A DNA stretch of 64,000 nt from contig NZ_JADDIV010000003.1 of NCBI RefSeq assembly GCF_015070875.1, positions 186,001-250,000 on the forward strand, read 5' to 3'. The notes beneath the pieces were generated by a model, which was given only the letters and a program-made list of their open reading frames with translations, searched no databases and was not told where the DNA came from. This DNA comes from Ramlibacter pallidus (GTDB lineage Bacteria > Pseudomonadota > Gammaproteobacteria > Burkholderiales > Burkholderiaceae_C). Position numbers and translations under genes: made by a program. Positions 1 to 10,303 of the stretch are shown piece by piece. Each line of letters opens with the position of its first letter. Position 1 is the stretch's first letter.

Positions 1-1009
1 CCTGCCCAAGCCGCACGACCCCTTCGTCGACCTGGTGCCGGCCGCGGGCATCAAGCTCACGCCCAAGCACTACGCCTACCTGAAGATCAGCGAGGGCTGC
101 AACCACCGCTGCACCTTCTGCATCATCCCGTCGATGCGCGGCGACCTCGTGAGCCGCCCCGTCGGCGACGTTCTCAAGGAGGCGCGGGCGCTGTTCGAAA
201 GCGGCGTGAAGGAACTGCTGGTGGTCAGCCAGGACACCTCGGCCTACGGCGTCGACGTCAAGTACCGCACCGGCTTCTTCGACGGCCGGCCGGTGAAGAC
301 GCGCATGCTGGAACTGGTGCAGGCGCTCGGCGAACTGGCCGCGCCCTTCGGCGCCTGGGTCCGGCTGCACTACGTGTACCCGTACCCGCACGTCGACGAA
401 GTGGTGCCGCTGATGGCGCAGGGCCTGGTGCTGCCTTACCTGGACGTGCCTTTCCAGCACAGCCACCCCGACGTGCTCAGGCGCATGAAGCGGCCGGCCA
501 GCGGCGAGCGCAACCTGGAACGCATCGCGCGCTGGCGCGAGATGTGCCCGGAGCTCGTGGTGCGCAGCACCTTCATCGCCGGTTTCCCCGGCGAGACCGA
601 AGCCGAGTTCCAGCACCTGCTGGACTTCGTGCGCGGGGCGCAGATCGACCGCGCGGGTTGCTTCGCCTACAGCCCGGTGGAGGGCGCGGCGGCCAACGAC
701 ATCCCCGGCATGCTGCCGGCGGAGCTGCGCGAGGAGCGCCGCGCGCGTTTCATGGCGGTGGCCGAAGAGGTTTCGGCCGCCCGGCTGCAGCGGCGCGTGG
801 GCGCCACGATGCAGGTGCTGGTGGATTCGGCGCCGGCCCTGGGCAGGAAAGGTGGGGTCGGCCGCTCGTACGCGGATGCGCCGGAGATCGACGGCACCGT
901 GCGGCTGCTGCCGCCGCAGAAGTTGAGCAAGCGCCTGGCCGTCGGCGAGTTCACCCAGGCGCGGATCGTCGGTACCGACGGGCACGACCTCGTGGCGGAG
1001 CCGGTCTGA
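1..1009 (+). CDS. rimO: Ribosomal protein S12 methylthiotransferase RimO, 5' end cut off
   Basis: Radical-SAM enzyme that adds a methylthio group to an aspartate of ribosomal protein S12 in the cytoplasm. The reading frame is open from base 2, so the N-terminal UPF0004 domain lies outside the window. The visible part starts just before the cluster-binding motif CNHRCTFC (three Cys spaced CxxxCxxC), followed by the radical-SAM barrel with the [10 protein letters not shown] and [10 protein letters not shown] segments typical of RimO/MiaB. A C-terminal TRAM-like RNA-binding region ends in LVAEPV. RimO is preferred over MiaB because of the sequence around the Cys motif ([17 protein letters not shown]). 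A strong terminator follows at once. Confidence 0.93.
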   Translation, partial: LPKPHDPFVDLVPAAGIKLTPKHYAYLKISEGCNHRCTFCIIPSMRGDLVSRPVGDVLKEARALFESGVKELLVVSQDTSAYGVDVKYRTGFFDGRPVKTRMLELVQALGELAAPFGAWVRLHYVYPYPHVDEVVPLMAQGLVLPYLDVPFQHSHPDVLRRMKRPASGERNLERIARWREMCPELVVRSTFIAGFPGETEAEFQHLLDFVRGAQIDRAGCFAYSPVEGAAANDIPGMLPAELREERRARFMAVAEEVSAARLQRRVGATMQVLVDSAPALGRKGGVGRSYADAPEIDGTVRLLPPQKLSKRLAVGEFTQARIVGTDGHDLVAEPV

Positions 1010-1024
1010 GGCCGGTCCCCAACG

Positions 1025-1052
1025 AAAAAGCCGCCTTCGAGGGCGGCTTTTT
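1025..1052 (+). terminator. Rho-independent terminator after rimO
   Basis: GCCGCC and GGCGGC form a stem around a six-base loop, flanked by five A on the left and five T on the right. It starts 16 bases after the rimO stop. Because of the A and T tracts it could work in both directions. Confidence 0.85.
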
Positions 1053-1070
1053 ATCTGCAACACAAACAAC

Positions 1071-1091
1071 AAAGCCGGCGGTGCCGGCTTT
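1071..1091 (-). terminator. Terminator of the tRNA-Leu gene
   Basis: Perfect 9-bp inverted repeat AAAGCCGGC / GCCGGCTTT with a 3-base loop, 25 bases past the tRNA 3' end. Read on the minus strand it is followed by a T-rich stretch (GTTGTTTGTG). Confidence 0.75.
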
Positions 1092-1115
1092 ATCATCGCT
1101 CTCGGATTCGAGAGT

Positions 1116-1200
<85 letters not shown>

Positions 1201-1217
1201 ATTTCAGGAAAAACAAG

Positions 1218-1247
1218 ATTGTATAGCAAAAACATCGAACGAAACAA
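1218..1247 (-). promoter_or_regulatory. Sigma-70 promoter of tRNA-Leu
   Basis: On the minus strand, TTGTTT (1247-1242) and TACAAT (1223-1218) are 18 bp apart; an alternative -10, TATACA (1225-1220), gives 16 bp. Initiation would fall near 1211, leaving an 11-base leader before the mature tRNA. The stretch is clearly A/T-richer than its surroundings. It overlaps the proposed start codon of rnr on the other strand. Confidence 0.65.
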
Positions 1248-3489
1248 CGGCTCCGGCCTCCTCGACGAGATCGAGGGCGTGATCCAGGGCCACCGCGACG
1301 GCCACGGCTACGTGGTGCGCGACGACGGCGAGTCCGACATCTACCTGCCTCCCAACGAGATGCGCGCGGTGCTGCACCGCGACCGCGTGCGTGCACGCAT
1401 CGTGCGGCAGGACAGGCGGGGCCGCCCCGAAGGCCGCGTGCTCGAGATCATCGAGCGGCCGCCGCATCCCATCATCGGGCGGCTGCTGCACGAGAGCGGC
1501 GTCTGGCTGGTCGCGCCGGAAGACAAGCGCTACGGCCAGGACGTGCTGATCCCGAAGGGAGCGACCGGCCTCGCCAAGGCGGGGCAGGTCGTCGTGGTCG
1601 AACTCACCGAGCCGCCGAGCCTCTACGGCCAGCCGGTCGGCCGCGTCAAGGAAGTGCTGGGCGAGGTCGACGACCCCGGCATGGAGATCGAGATCGCCGT
1701 GCGCAAGTACAGCGTGCCGCACGAGTTCTCCGACGCCTGCATCGCGCAGGCCCGCTCGCTGCCGGACAAGGTGCGCCCGCAGGACAAGAAGGGCCGCGTC
1801 GACCTGACCGACGTGCCGCTGGTGACCATCGACGGCGAGGACGCGCGCGACTTCGACGACGCGGTGTACTGCGAACCGGCCAAGGTCGGCCGCGGCAAGG
1901 GCTGGCGCCTGCTGGTCGCCATCGCGGACGTGAGCCAGTACGTGGAGACCGGCAGCGCGATCGACGTCGACGCCTACGAGCGCGCCACCTCGGTCTACTT
2001 CCCGCGCCGCGTCATCCCGATGCTGCCGGAGAAGCTGTCCAACGGCCTGTGCTCGCTGAACCCCGAGGTCGACCGCCTCTGCATGGTGTGCGACATGCTG
2101 GTGACGGCCACCGGCGACGTGCACGCCTACCAGTTCTATCCGGCGGTGATGCACAGCCACGCGCGCATGACCTATACCGAGGTCGCCGCCATCCTGGCGA
2201 ACACGCGCGGTCCGGAAGCCGCGCGCCGCAAGGACCTGGTGCCGCACTTCCTGAACCTGCACGACGTCTACCGCGCGCTGCTGAAGGCGCGCAACGTGCG
2301 CGGGGCGGTCGACTTCGAGACCACCGAGACGCAGATCATCTGCGACGAGAACGGCCGCATCGAGCAGATCGTGCCGCGCGTGCGCAACGACGCGCACAAG
2401 CTGATCGAGGAGGCCATGCTGGCCGCCAACGTCTGCTCCGCCGACTTCATCCTGCAGGCGCAGCACCCCGGCCTGTTCCGGGTGCACGAAGGCCCGACGC
2501 CCGAGAAGAAGGAGATCCTCAAGACCTACCTGAAGGCGATGGCCGTGGGCCTGACGATCTCCGACGACCCCACGCCGGGCGAGTTCCAGAAGATCGCGCT
2601 GGCCACCAAGGAGCGGCCGGACGCCCAGCAGATCAGCACGATGCTGCTGCGCTCCATGCAGCAGGCGATCTACTCGCCGCACAACAGCGGCCACTTCGGC
2701 CTGGCCTACGAGGCCTACACGCACTTCACCAGCCCGATCCGCCGCTACCCGGACCTGCTGGTCCACCGCGTGATCAAGGCGATCCTGTCGAAGGAACGCT
2801 ACCAGCTGCCGGTGCTGCCGACGCCGGGCGAGGCCCACGAGAAACTGGCGCGCCGCCTGGCGGCGCGCGTGGCGCCGCCGTCCCAGAAGCCGAAGGCCAA
2901 GGTCATCGCCACCCCGCGCGAGATGCAGGCCTGGGAGGCCGCCGGCCTGCACTGCAGCGCCAACGAACGGCGGGCCGACGAGGCCAGCCGCGACGTCGAG
3001 GCCTGGCTCAAGTGCAAGTACATGCGCGACCACCTGGGCGAGGAGTACTCCGGCGTGGTCACGGCGGCCACCAGCTTCGGCATCTTCGTCACGCTGGACG
3101 CGATGTACGTCGAGGGCCTGGTGCACATCACCGAACTGGGGGGCGAGTACTTCAAGTTCGACGAGGCGCGGCAGGAACTGCGCGGCGAGCGCACCGGCAT
3201 CCGTTACGCCATCGGCACGCGCCTGCGCGTGCAGGTAAGCCGCGTCGACCTGGACGGCCGCAAGATCGACTTCCGCCTGGTACGCGAGGGCGAGGAATTG
3301 CTGGCGCGGGCGATGAAGGACAAGGGCGTGGCCGCCGGCCGCACCGAAGGCGTGCCGACGAAGGCATCGGCCAAGCGCGCCGCCAAGAAGGTGGCCGGCA
3401 AGGCGGCGAAGTCGCCGCTGGAGGCGGTCAAGGGCGCCGCCAAGAAGGTCGCCGCCAAGACGCGCGCCGCGCGCAAGAGCCGCCGCTGA
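1219..3489 (+). CDS. rnr: Ribonuclease R
   Basis: 3'-5' exoribonuclease that degrades structured RNA and acts in rRNA and mRNA quality control. Domain order seen: N-terminal cold-shock OB fold ([21 protein letters not shown]), the RNB catalytic domain with the acidic metal site [14 protein letters not shown], the segment [14 protein letters not shown], then a C-terminal S1 domain ([16 protein letters not shown]) and a Lys/Ala-rich basic tail from about residue 700. Length 756 residues; the extra N-terminal helix-turn-helix region of E. coli RNase R (813) is absent. The TTG start at 1219 has AGGAAA 8 bases upstream but lies inside the opposite-strand tRNA promoter. The only later early choice is GTG 1279, so the start is uncertain. 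Confidence 0.93.
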   Translation: MYSKNIERNNGSGLLDEIEGVIQGHRDGHGYVVRDDGESDIYLPPNEMRAVLHRDRVRARIVRQDRRGRPEGRVLEIIERPPHPIIGRLLHESGVWLVAPEDKRYGQDVLIPKGATGLAKAGQVVVVELTEPPSLYGQPVGRVKEVLGEVDDPGMEIEIAVRKYSVPHEFSDACIAQARSLPDKVRPQDKKGRVDLTDVPLVTIDGEDARDFDDAVYCEPAKVGRGKGWRLLVAIADVSQYVETGSAIDVDAYERATSVYFPRRVIPMLPEKLSNGLCSLNPEVDRLCMVCDMLVTATGDVHAYQFYPAVMHSHARMTYTEVAAILANTRGPEAARRKDLVPHFLNLHDVYRALLKARNVRGAVDFETTETQIICDENGRIEQIVPRVRNDAHKLIEEAMLAANVCSADFILQAQHPGLFRVHEGPTPEKKEILKTYLKAMAVGLTISDDPTPGEFQKIALATKERPDAQQISTMLLRSMQQAIYSPHNSGHFGLAYEAYTHFTSPIRRYPDLLVHRVIKAILSKERYQLPVLPTPGEAHEKLARRLAARVAPPSQKPKAKVIATPREMQAWEAAGLHCSANERRADEASRDVEAWLKCKYMRDHLGEEYSGVVTAATSFGIFVTLDAMYVEGLVHITELGGEYFKFDEARQELRGERTGIRYAIGTRLRVQVSRVDLDGRKIDFRLVREGEELLARAMKDKGVAAGRTEGVPTKASAKRAAKKVAGKAAKSPLEAVKGAAKKVAAKTRAARKSRR

Positions 3490-3523
3490 CGCGGCGCAGC
3501 CCACACACGAACGAGGGGACGAC

Positions 3524-4285
3524 ATGGCGAACACACAAGGGGCGGCCGGGCAGGTCGCGATCGTCACGGGCGGCGGCACCGGCATCGGCCGCGCCGCGGC
3601 GCTGGCACTGCTGGGCGGCGGCTGGCGCGTGGTGGTGGCGGGCCGCCGGCCCGAGCCGCTGCAGGAAGTCGTGGCGAAGGGCGAAGGCCGCGCGCTGGCG
3701 GTGCCGACCGACATGACCGACCCCGACGCGGTGCGCAAGCTGTTCGACGAGACGGTGCGCGCCTTCGGCCGGGTCGACCTGCTGTTCAACAACGCCGGCC
3801 GCGGCCTGCCGGCGGCGCCGCTGGAGGACATGTCGGTCGCCGACTGGAAGTCGGTGGTCGACACCAACCTGAACGGCATGTTCTACGGCATCCAGAACGC
3901 CTTTCGCGTGATGAAGGCGCAGCAGCCCAGGGGCGGCCGCATCATCAACAACGGCTCGATCTCCGCCCACGCGCCGCGCCCCCATTCGATCGCCTACACG
4001 GCAACCAAGCACGCGGTGACCGGGCTGACCAAGACGGCATCGCTCGACGGCCGCCGCTACGACATCGCCGTGGGGCAGATCGACATCGGCAATGCGATGA
4101 CGGACCTGGCCGCGCGCATGGCCAAGGGCGTGCCGCAGGCCAACGGCGAGATCGCGGTGGAGCCGCTGATGGATGTCGAGATCGTCGGCAAGTCCATCCT
4201 GTACATGGCCAGCCTGCCGCTGGAGGCCAACATCCTGTACCACACGGTGATGGCCACCAAGATGCCCTTCGTGGGCCGCGGCTAG
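3524..4285 (+). CDS. SDR family oxidoreductase
   Basis: NAD(P)-dependent short-chain dehydrogenase/reductase of 253 residues, substrate unknown. Visible signatures are the nucleotide-binding TGGGTGIG near residues 15-22, the NNAG motif at 89-92, and a catalytic set Ser145, Tyr158, Lys162 (YTATK). A GGGGACG ribosome site lies upstream of ATG. It follows rnr by 34 bp, so it may be cotranscribed. Its stop codon overlaps the stop of the convergent nnr gene by two bases. Nothing nearby fixes the substrate. Confidence 0.88.
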   Translation: MANTQGAAGQVAIVTGGGTGIGRAAALALLGGGWRVVVAGRRPEPLQEVVAKGEGRALAVPTDMTDPDAVRKLFDETVRAFGRVDLLFNNAGRGLPAAPLEDMSVADWKSVVDTNLNGMFYGIQNAFRVMKAQQPRGGRIINNGSISAHAPRPHSIAYTATKHAVTGLTKTASLDGRRYDIAVGQIDIGNAMTDLAARMAKGVPQANGEIAVEPLMDVEIVGKSILYMASLPLEANILYHTVMATKMPFVGRG

Positions 4286-5712
4286 GCGCTGGCCAGGGCG
4301 CTGGCCGTCAGCGGACGGCCGGCCGGCCAGCGGTCGGCGGCGAGTCCGTGCAGGTAGACGGCGGCGGTGGCCGCCGTTGCCGCTTCTTCCCCGGCTGCCA
4401 GGCGCGCGGCGATCATGCCGGCGAGGACGTCCCCGGTGCCCGCAATGGCCAGGCGCGCATTTCCGGTCGGATTGATCCATGTGCGGCCGTCCGGCGCCGC
4501 GATCACCGATCCCGAACCCTTGAGGACCACGACGCTGCCGAAGCGCTGCGCGAGGTCGCGGGCGGCCACGAGCCGGTCGCCCTGCACGCAGGCCGTGGTC
4601 GAACCCAGCAGCCGTGCCGCTTCCAGCGGATGCGGCGTCAGCACGGTGGGCGAGCCGCGCCGGCCGCGTGCCTCGAGCTGTGCCTGCAGCTGCGCATCCG
4701 CCGCGATGGCATTGAGCGCGTCGGCGTCCAGCACCAGCGCCCGCGCACGCAGCGCGCGCGGCAGCACCGCCGCGACGGCATCGCCGCCGCCGCATCCGCA
4801 GGCGAGCGCCATGTCCCGGAAGTCGAGCGTGTCCAGCGGACGCACCATCAGGTCCGGTTGCGACGCGTCGAAGGCAGGCGCCGAGGGATCGAGGAAGCCG
4901 ACGAAGACCCGTCCCGCGCCGTGGTGCAGGGCGGCGCGTGCCGCGAGCACCGCCGCTCCCGCCATGCCGGGCGCGCCGCCGACCACGGCGACGTCGCCGT
5001 AGCTGCCCTTGTGGCTGGCATGGGGCCGCGGCCACGGGACGGGCGGCCCCACGAGCTGCGCCACTGGCCTTTCCCCCTCGATGTCCTCGTGGCCGAGATC
5101 GTCGAACCACACCTGGCCGCAAGCATCGCGCCCCTGCGCCGTGAACAGTCCCGGCTTCAAGGTGAGCAGGCTGAGCGTGTGCGTGGCGAGGACCGTCGCG
5201 GCCCGGCTGCCGGTATCCGCGTCCAGTCCGGACGGCACGTCGACCGAGAGCACGGCCCGGGCCCGCGCCGTCATCTGCACCATGAGATCGCGTAGCCGCC
5301 CCTCGGGCGGGCGCGTGCTGCCGATGCCCAGCAGGGCGTCGATCGCCAACTCGCATTGCGCGGGTGCTTCGCCGGCGAACTGGACCCCCGCGGCGCGTGC
5401 GCGCTGCAAAGCGTCGCGCGCGTCCAGGGGCATCCGTGCCTCGTCGCCCACCTGGGTGACGAGGGGCTCCTTGCCCCACGCTTTCAGGTGCAGTGCGGCC
5501 TCGAAGCCGTCGCCGCCGTTGTTGCCCGGACCGCAGGCCACCCAGACCGTCCGCGCGTGCGGCGCGACGGCCAGCGCGAGCCGCGCCACCGCGAGCCCGG
5601 CACGCCGCATCAGCGCATGGGGGGGCAGGGCGGCCGCGGCGCGCTGTTCGATGCGCCGCGTGGCCGCGATGTCGTGGACAGACCAGTACCGCTCCGGGGT
5701 GACGCGCTGCAT
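4282..5712 (-). CDS. nnr: Bifunctional NAD(P)H-hydrate epimerase / ADP-dependent dehydratase
   Basis: Repairs hydrated NAD(P)H: the N-terminal YjeF_N domain epimerises R- and S-NADHX, and the C-terminal kinase-like domain dehydrates S-NADHX using ADP. The first half carries [17 protein letters not shown]. The second half carries [14 protein letters not shown], the nucleotide-site motif of the ribokinase-like fold. Length 476 residues, usual for the fused enzyme. ATG at 5712 (MQRVTPERY) is preferred because longer in-frame extensions run into the upstream dadA gene. It lies 23 bp after dadA, likely in one transcript with dadA and the amidase gene. Confidence 0.92.
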   Translation of the reverse strand: MQRVTPERYWSVHDIAATRRIEQRAAAALPPHALMRRAGLAVARLALAVAPHARTVWVACGPGNNGGDGFEAALHLKAWGKEPLVTQVGDEARMPLDARDALQRARAAGVQFAGEAPAQCELAIDALLGIGSTRPPEGRLRDLMVQMTARARAVLSVDVPSGLDADTGSRAATVLATHTLSLLTLKPGLFTAQGRDACGQVWFDDLGHEDIEGERPVAQLVGPPVPWPRPHASHKGSYGDVAVVGGAPGMAGAAVLAARAALHHGAGRVFVGFLDPSAPAFDASQPDLMVRPLDTLDFRDMALACGCGGGDAVAAVLPRALRARALVLDADALNAIAADAQLQAQLEARGRRGSPTVLTPHPLEAARLLGSTTACVQGDRLVAARDLAQRFGSVVVLKGSGSVIAAPDGRTWINPTGNARLAIAGTGDVLAGMIAARLAAGEEAATAATAAVYLHGLAADRWPAGRPLTASALASA

Positions 5713-5735
5713 GGCGGGATCGTACCCGCCGCGCG

Positions 5736-7010
5736 TCAGCCCGCCAGCCGCTCGACGCCGAGGCCTTCCAGGTCGACGTCGGGGGCGCGCGCGGACATCA
5801 GGTCGGCCACCACCCGCGCGCTGCCGCACGACAGGGCCCAGCCGCTGGAGCCGTGGCCGATGTTGATCCACACGCCGGGGATGCCGGTGGCGCCCAGCAC
5901 GGGCGGCCCGTCCGGCAGCATGGGACGCGCGCCCTTCCACTCCTGCACCGCCGCGCCCGTGTTGGCGAGCTGCGCGGCGCCGGGAAACCAGTCGTGCAGC
6001 ACTTTGTACAGCGTCTGGATCGCGCCGGGACGCTTGACGCTCGGCTGGCCGCCGATCTCGGCGCTGCCGGAGACGCGCACCCGGTTGCCCAGGCGCGAGA
6101 TCGCGACCTTGTAGCGCTCGTCCATCACGCCGCTGCGCGGGGCGTTCAGCGGCTCGCGGATCGGCGCGCTGATGGAGTAGCCGTGCACCGCCGCCAGGGG
6201 GACCTTGAGGCCGACCGGACGCAGCAGCGCCGCCGAGGCCACGCCGCTGCAGACGACGACCGCGTCGAAGCGCACCGTCTCCGGCGCGGCATTGTTGTCG
6301 CGCGTCACGCGCAGCAGGGTCGGCTGCGACGGGTCCAGCGGCGCCACGGCGCAATTGAACTCGAAGCGCGCGCCCAGCCCCTGCGCCTCGTTCTTCAGCA
6401 ACAGCGCGAACTGGCGGCAGTTGCCGACCTCGTCGTCGGGCAGGTGCACGGCGCCCAGGAACTCGGTGTCGGCGTTGATCGCGGGTTCGATCTTGCGCGT
6501 CTGCTCCGCGTCGATCTCCTGGAAGCGCACGCCCGCATCGCGCAGCACCTGCAGACCGGGCTGCACCATGCGGCGGTCCTTCTCCGAACGCAGCAGCACC
6601 GTGTAGCCCTGGCTGCGGTCGTATTCCAGCTGCAGTTCCTCGGTGAGGTAGTGCAGCCGGCTGCGGCTGTAGAAGGCCAGGCGCTGCAGGCGCGCGCGGT
6701 TGGCGAGGTAGGTCTCGAGCTCGCAGGCGCTGCGCCAGCGCAGCATCCACCGCACCTCGTGGGCGGCGAGCGGCCAGCACACGCGCACGGGCGCATGCCG
6801 GCTGAAGAGGTAGCGGGCGACCTTGGACGCCATGCCGGGCGCGGCCCAGGGCGTGACGTAGCCGGGCGCGACCACGCCCGCGTTGGCAAAGCTGGTTTCG
6901 AGCGCGGCGGCGCCGTGCCGCTCGAACACGGTGACTTCATGGCCGTCGGCGGCCAGCTCGTACGCTGTGGTCACGCCGATGATGCCGGCGCCCACGATGG
7001 CGATTCTCAT
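5736..7010 (-). CDS. dadA: D-amino acid dehydrogenase small subunit
   Basis: FAD-dependent membrane-associated enzyme that oxidises D-amino acids (mainly D-alanine) to 2-oxo acids and passes electrons to the respiratory chain. The N-terminus MRIAIVGAGIIG is the FAD-binding Rossmann motif, and the protein keeps the DAO-fold segments SFANAGVVAPGYVTPWAAPG and a C-terminal INIGHGSSGWALSCGSA. Length 424 residues against about 432 in E. coli DadA. The start overlaps the stop of the upstream amidase gene (ATGA), which suggests translational coupling. No dadX racemase is seen next to it. Confidence 0.9.
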   Translation of the reverse strand: MRIAIVGAGIIGVTTAYELAADGHEVTVFERHGAAALETSFANAGVVAPGYVTPWAAPGMASKVARYLFSRHAPVRVCWPLAAHEVRWMLRWRSACELETYLANRARLQRLAFYSRSRLHYLTEELQLEYDRSQGYTVLLRSEKDRRMVQPGLQVLRDAGVRFQEIDAEQTRKIEPAINADTEFLGAVHLPDDEVGNCRQFALLLKNEAQGLGARFEFNCAVAPLDPSQPTLLRVTRDNNAAPETVRFDAVVVCSGVASAALLRPVGLKVPLAAVHGYSISAPIREPLNAPRSGVMDERYKVAISRLGNRVRVSGSAEIGGQPSVKRPGAIQTLYKVLHDWFPGAAQLANTGAAVQEWKGARPMLPDGPPVLGATGIPGVWINIGHGSSGWALSCGSARVVADLMSARAPDVDLEGLGVERLAG

Positions 7011-8305
7011 TCGTCGGGGGAATTGGGGGACAGCAGGCGCTCGACCTGCAGCGCGCAGTTCAGGATCGTATCGTCCCGCAGCGCGCCGTGCCAGAGCATC
7101 AGGCCGACCGGAAGCTCGCCATTCTCGTGGCACGGGAGCGAAAGCGCACAGCCATCGAGCATGTTGACGACGCTGGTGTTGCGCAGGAGCAGCGCATTGA
7201 CCCGGAAGAAGGCCTCGTCGCGGGCCGCGCCGGGCGCGACTTCCTCGATGGGGGGCGCCACCATGGGGACGGTGGGCGAGAGCACCGCGTCGTAGCCCGA
7301 AAGTCCCTGTTCCACCTCGGCGATCCAGGCCTTGCGGGCATGGCACAGCTCGACGTATTCCCAGGCCTTCATGTTCAGGCCGCGCTCGATGCGGGTGCGC
7401 ACGCGCGGGTCGTAGCCGTCCGCATGCTGCGCCAGCAGGTGGCGGTGGATCCAGTAGCTCTCCGCCGCCGCGAAGCCGCCCGTGGCCTGCAGGGTGCCGA
7501 GCTCGCGCACCTGGGCCAGCGGGATCTCGTCGATGCGGGCGCCGGCGGCTCGCAGCCGCGCCAGCGTGCGTTCGAAAGCCCGTGCGACCGTCGCATCGGT
7601 ACCGTCGAGCATCTGCGTCGTGGCCACGGCGAAGCGGCAGGCCGCCAGCGGACGGTCATCGCGCGCCACCCGGCGGGCGGCCAGCACCTCGTGGGCGGCG
7701 ATCGCGTCGGCCACCGTGCGCGTCATCGCGCAGACCGTGTCCAGCGTGGTGGAAAGAGGGAAGGCGCCGTCGGTGGGGACCAGCCGCGCCGTGTTCTTGA
7801 AGCCGACGATGCCGCACAGCGCGGCCGGGATGCGGATCGAGCCGCCGGTGTCCGAGCCGAGGCCCAGCCGCGCCGCGCCGGCCGCCACCGACACCGCGGC
7901 CCCCGACGAGGAGCCGCCGGGGATGCGCGCCACCGCGCCGTCCGCCGGGTTGGCCGGGGTGCCGTGGTGCGGGTTGACGCCGACGCCCGAAAAGGCGAAC
8001 TCGGTCATGTTGGTGCGGCCTACCACGACGGCGCCGGCCGCCTTCAGCCGCGCGACGGCGGTGGCGTCTTGCGTCGCGGGCGGCGCACCGGCCAGCACCA
8101 CCGAGCCGGCGGTGGTGACCACGCCCTGCATGTCGAAGAGGTCCTTGACCGACACCGGCCAGCCGGCCAGGGGGCCGGGCCGCGCCGGCTCGCGCGCCGC
8201 CTCGTCGAAGCGGGTGGAGAGGAACGCGTGCCGGCAGGCGGCCGACGCTGCGGCGGCACGCGCCGCGTCAAGGGTGGGCACGGGGGGAACGGCAGGCGAT
8301 GGCAT
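7007..8305 (-). CDS. Amidase signature family hydrolase
   Basis: Amidase of the Ser-cisSer-Lys class, 432 residues. The catalytic triad can be placed as Lys54 (PVSVKDLFD), cis-Ser132 in IPGGSSSG, and nucleophile Ser156 in GSDTGGS. These families hydrolyse small amides or, as GatA, act in tRNA amidation. This is not GatA of a GatCAB complex, since no gatB or gatC adjoins. Coupling to dadA suggests a role in amino-acid amide or peptide-derived nitrogen use (inference). It opens a three-gene minus-strand cluster divergent from rpsB. Confidence 0.85.
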   Translation of the reverse strand: MPSPAVPPVPTLDAARAAAASAACRHAFLSTRFDEAAREPARPGPLAGWPVSVKDLFDMQGVVTTAGSVVLAGAPPATQDATAVARLKAAGAVVVGRTNMTEFAFSGVGVNPHHGTPANPADGAVARIPGGSSSGAAVSVAAGAARLGLGSDTGGSIRIPAALCGIVGFKNTARLVPTDGAFPLSTTLDTVCAMTRTVADAIAAHEVLAARRVARDDRPLAACRFAVATTQMLDGTDATVARAFERTLARLRAAGARIDEIPLAQVRELGTLQATGGFAAAESYWIHRHLLAQHADGYDPRVRTRIERGLNMKAWEYVELCHARKAWIAEVEQGLSGYDAVLSPTVPMVAPPIEEVAPGAARDEAFFRVNALLLRNTSVVNMLDGCALSLPCHENGELPVGLMLWHGALRDDTILNCALQVERLLSPNSPDE

Positions 8306-8314
8306 GGGGGCCTA

Positions 8315-8323
8315 TGCTAGAAT
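8315..8323 (+). promoter_or_regulatory. Extended -10 promoter candidate for rpsB
   Basis: TG-C-TAGAAT is an extended -10 element 145 bp upstream of the rpsB start. I see no convincing -35. This leaves a long rpsB leader. Confidence 0.45.
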
Positions 8324-8405
8324 CCGCGGGTTTTGCCGGGTGGCACGCACGTCGCGCGCCGCCGAAGACGGCAAGGCAAATCGCGAGTTCGGCCCCTCAA
8401 AGGTG

Positions 8406-8430
8406 CCGCAACGAAAACTTCACGTTGCGG
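8406..8430 (+). promoter_or_regulatory. Hairpin in the rpsB leader, possible S2 autoregulation site
   Basis: Perfect 8-bp inverted repeat CCGCAACG / CGTTGCGG around a 9-base A-rich loop, 38 bases before the rpsB start. rpsB-tsf operons in proteobacteria are repressed by free S2 binding a structured leader. Whether this hairpin is that site is inference. Confidence 0.45.
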
Positions 8431-8467
8431 TTCGCGCCGGATTCTAGACCCAACCTTCGGAGCACCC

Positions 8468-9220
8468 ATGACCGTATCCATGCGCGAAATGCTGGAAGCC
8501 GGTGTCCATTTCGGACACCAGACCCGCTTCTGGAACCCCAAGATGGCCCCCTTCATCTTCGGGCACCGCAACAAGATCCACATCATCAACCTGGAAAAGA
8601 CGCTGCCCATGTTCCAGGAGGCGACCAAGTTCGCCCGGCAGCTGGCCGCCAACCGCGGCACGATCCTGATGGTGGGCACCAAGCGCCAGGCGCGCGAGCT
8701 GGTCGCCACCGAGGCCGCCCGCGCCGGCATGCCCTTCGTGAACCAGCGCTGGCTGGGCGGCATGCTGACCAACTTCAAGACCGTCAAGACGTCGCTCAAG
8801 CGCCTGAAGGACATGAAGGCGCAGCAGGAAGGCGGCCTGGAAGCCATGTCCAAGAAGGAACAGCTGATGTTCCAGCGCGAGCTGGACAAGCTGGAGAAGG
8901 ACATCGGCGGCATCCAGGACATGAACACCCTGCCGGACGCCCTGTTCATCGTCGACGTCGGCTACCACAAGATCGCCGTCGCCGAGGCGCAGAAGCTGGG
9001 CATCCCGATCATCGCGGTGGTGGACTCCAACCACTCCCCCGAAGGCATCGACTACGTGATCCCGGGCAACGACGACTCGGCCAAGGCCGTGACGCTGTAC
9101 GTCCGCGCGATGGCCGACGCCATCCTCGAGGGCAAGAGCAACCCGGCCGGTGACGCGCAGCGCGCCGTCACGGAAGGCGGCGACGAGTTCGTCGAAGTCA
9201 AGGAAGGCGCCGCCGCGTAA
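8468..9220 (+). CDS. rpsB: 30S ribosomal protein S2
   Basis: Small-subunit ribosomal protein that binds late in 30S assembly near the head-platform junction and helps dock S1. The 250-residue product begins [20 protein letters not shown], the S2 N-terminal signature, and contains [11 protein letters not shown] and [21 protein letters not shown] 8468 fits homologues; in-frame codons further upstream belong to the leader. It is the first gene of the rpsB-tsf-pyrH-frr cluster and is followed by a terminator-like hairpin before tsf. Confidence 0.98.
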   Translation: MTVSMREMLEAGVHFGHQTRFWNPKMAPFIFGHRNKIHIINLEKTLPMFQEATKFARQLAANRGTILMVGTKRQARELVATEAARAGMPFVNQRWLGGMLTNFKTVKTSLKRLKDMKAQQEGGLEAMSKKEQLMFQRELDKLEKDIGGIQDMNTLPDALFIVDVGYHKIAVAEAQKLGIPIIAVVDSNHSPEGIDYVIPGNDDSAKAVTLYVRAMADAILEGKSNPAGDAQRAVTEGGDEFVEVKEGAAA

Positions 9221-9241
9221 AGCCGGGCCCGACCTGCGACG

Positions 9242-9264
9242 AAGGGGGCTCTTGAGCCCCCTTT
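9242..9264 (+). terminator. Terminator-like hairpin between rpsB and tsf
   Basis: Perfect 10-bp inverted repeat AAGGGGGCTC / GAGCCCCCTT with a two-base centre, ending in TTT. Such a hairpin usually gives partial termination, so that more S2 than EF-Ts is made (inference). Confidence 0.7.
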
Positions 9265-9304
9265 GCACACCCAGAATCAACTGAACAAGACACGAGGACC
9301 CCAA

Positions 9305-10228
9305 ATGGCTGCAATCACCGCAAGCATGGTCGCCGAACTGCGCGCCAAGACCGACGCCCCCATGATGGAATGCAAGAAGGCCCTGACCGAGGCCGAAGGC
9401 AACATGGACAAGGCCGAGGAGCTGCTGCGCGTCAAGCTGGGCAACAAGGCCGGCAAGGCCGCCTCGCGCGTGACGGCCGAGGGCGTGGTCGCCGCGTCCA
9501 TCCAGGGCACCACCGGCGCGCTGCTGGAAGTGAACTGCGAAACCGACTTCGTCACCAAGAACGACAGCTTCCTGGCGCTGGCCCGTGCCGCCGCCGACCT
9601 GATCGCCAAGAACAAGCCGGCCGACGTGGCCGCGCTGGGCACGCTGCCCTACAGCCAGGACGGCTTCGGCCCGACCCTGGAGGACGTGCGCAAGGGCCTG
9701 GTCGGCAAGATCGGCGAGAACATGAGCTTCCGCCGCTTCAAGCGCTTCGAAGGCTCCAGCAAACTGGTGAGCTACCTGCACGGCACGCGCATCGGCGTGG
9801 TCGTGGAGTACGAGGGTGACGAGGTCGCCGCCAAGGACGTCGCCATGCACGTGGCCGCGATGAAGCCCGTCGCGCTGTCCAGCGCCGACGTGCCGGAAGA
9901 ACTGATCGCCAAGGAGCGCGCCGTCGCCACCGGAAAGGCCGAGGAAGACCGCAAGGCCGCCGAAGCCGCCGGCAAGCCGGTGCAGTCCGCCGACATCGTC
10001 GCCAAGCGCATCGAAGGCGGCGTGCAGAAGTTCCTGAAGGAAGTCTCGCTGCTGAACCAGCCGTTCGTGAAGAACGACAAGCAGACCGTGGAGCAGATGC
10101 TCAAGGCCGCCAACACCACGGTCAAGGGCTTCACCCTCTACGTGGTCGGCGAAGGCATCGAGAAGCGCGCCGACGACTTCGCCGCCGAAGTGGCGGCGCA
10201 GGTCGCCGCCGCCAAGAAGGCGGACTGA
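9305..10228 (+). CDS. tsf: Elongation factor Ts
   Basis: Guanine-nucleotide exchange factor for EF-Tu in the cytoplasm. The product of 307 residues starts [21 protein letters not shown] and contains the UBA-like N-domain and the conserved [12 protein letters not shown] segment that contacts EF-Tu. Length is usual for betaproteobacteria (E. coli 283). The ATG at 9305 has the ribosome site GAGGACC upstream. It lies 84 bp after rpsB. Confidence 0.98.
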   Translation: MAAITASMVAELRAKTDAPMMECKKALTEAEGNMDKAEELLRVKLGNKAGKAASRVTAEGVVAASIQGTTGALLEVNCETDFVTKNDSFLALARAAADLIAKNKPADVAALGTLPYSQDGFGPTLEDVRKGLVGKIGENMSFRRFKRFEGSSKLVSYLHGTRIGVVVEYEGDEVAAKDVAMHVAAMKPVALSSADVPEELIAKERAVATGKAEEDRKAAEAAGKPVQSADIVAKRIEGGVQKFLKEVSLLNQPFVKNDKQTVEQMLKAANTTVKGFTLYVVGEGIEKRADDFAAEVAAQVAAAKKAD

Positions 10229-10237
10229 CGCCGGCCC

Positions 10238-10257
10238 GGCCTCCGCACGCGGAGGCC
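10238..10257 (+). other. Hairpin between tsf and pyrH
   Basis: Perfect 8-bp inverted repeat GGCCTCCG / CGGAGGCC with a 4-base loop, nine bases after the tsf stop. There is no T run, so a role as an RNA stabiliser or weak terminator is equally possible. Confidence 0.45.
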
Positions 10258-10303
10258 ACCCCGGTACACTCAAACCACAAAAGCAAACCAGGAGATCCCC
10301 GTC

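Noticed and set aside
1204-3879. Long minus-strand open frame across rnr
   Set aside because: Antisense shadow of a GC-rich gene with no family features and no start context.
10264-10269. TACACT as a pyrH promoter
   Set aside because: The -35 position falls in the GC hairpin after tsf and shows no match, so the hexamer alone is too weak.
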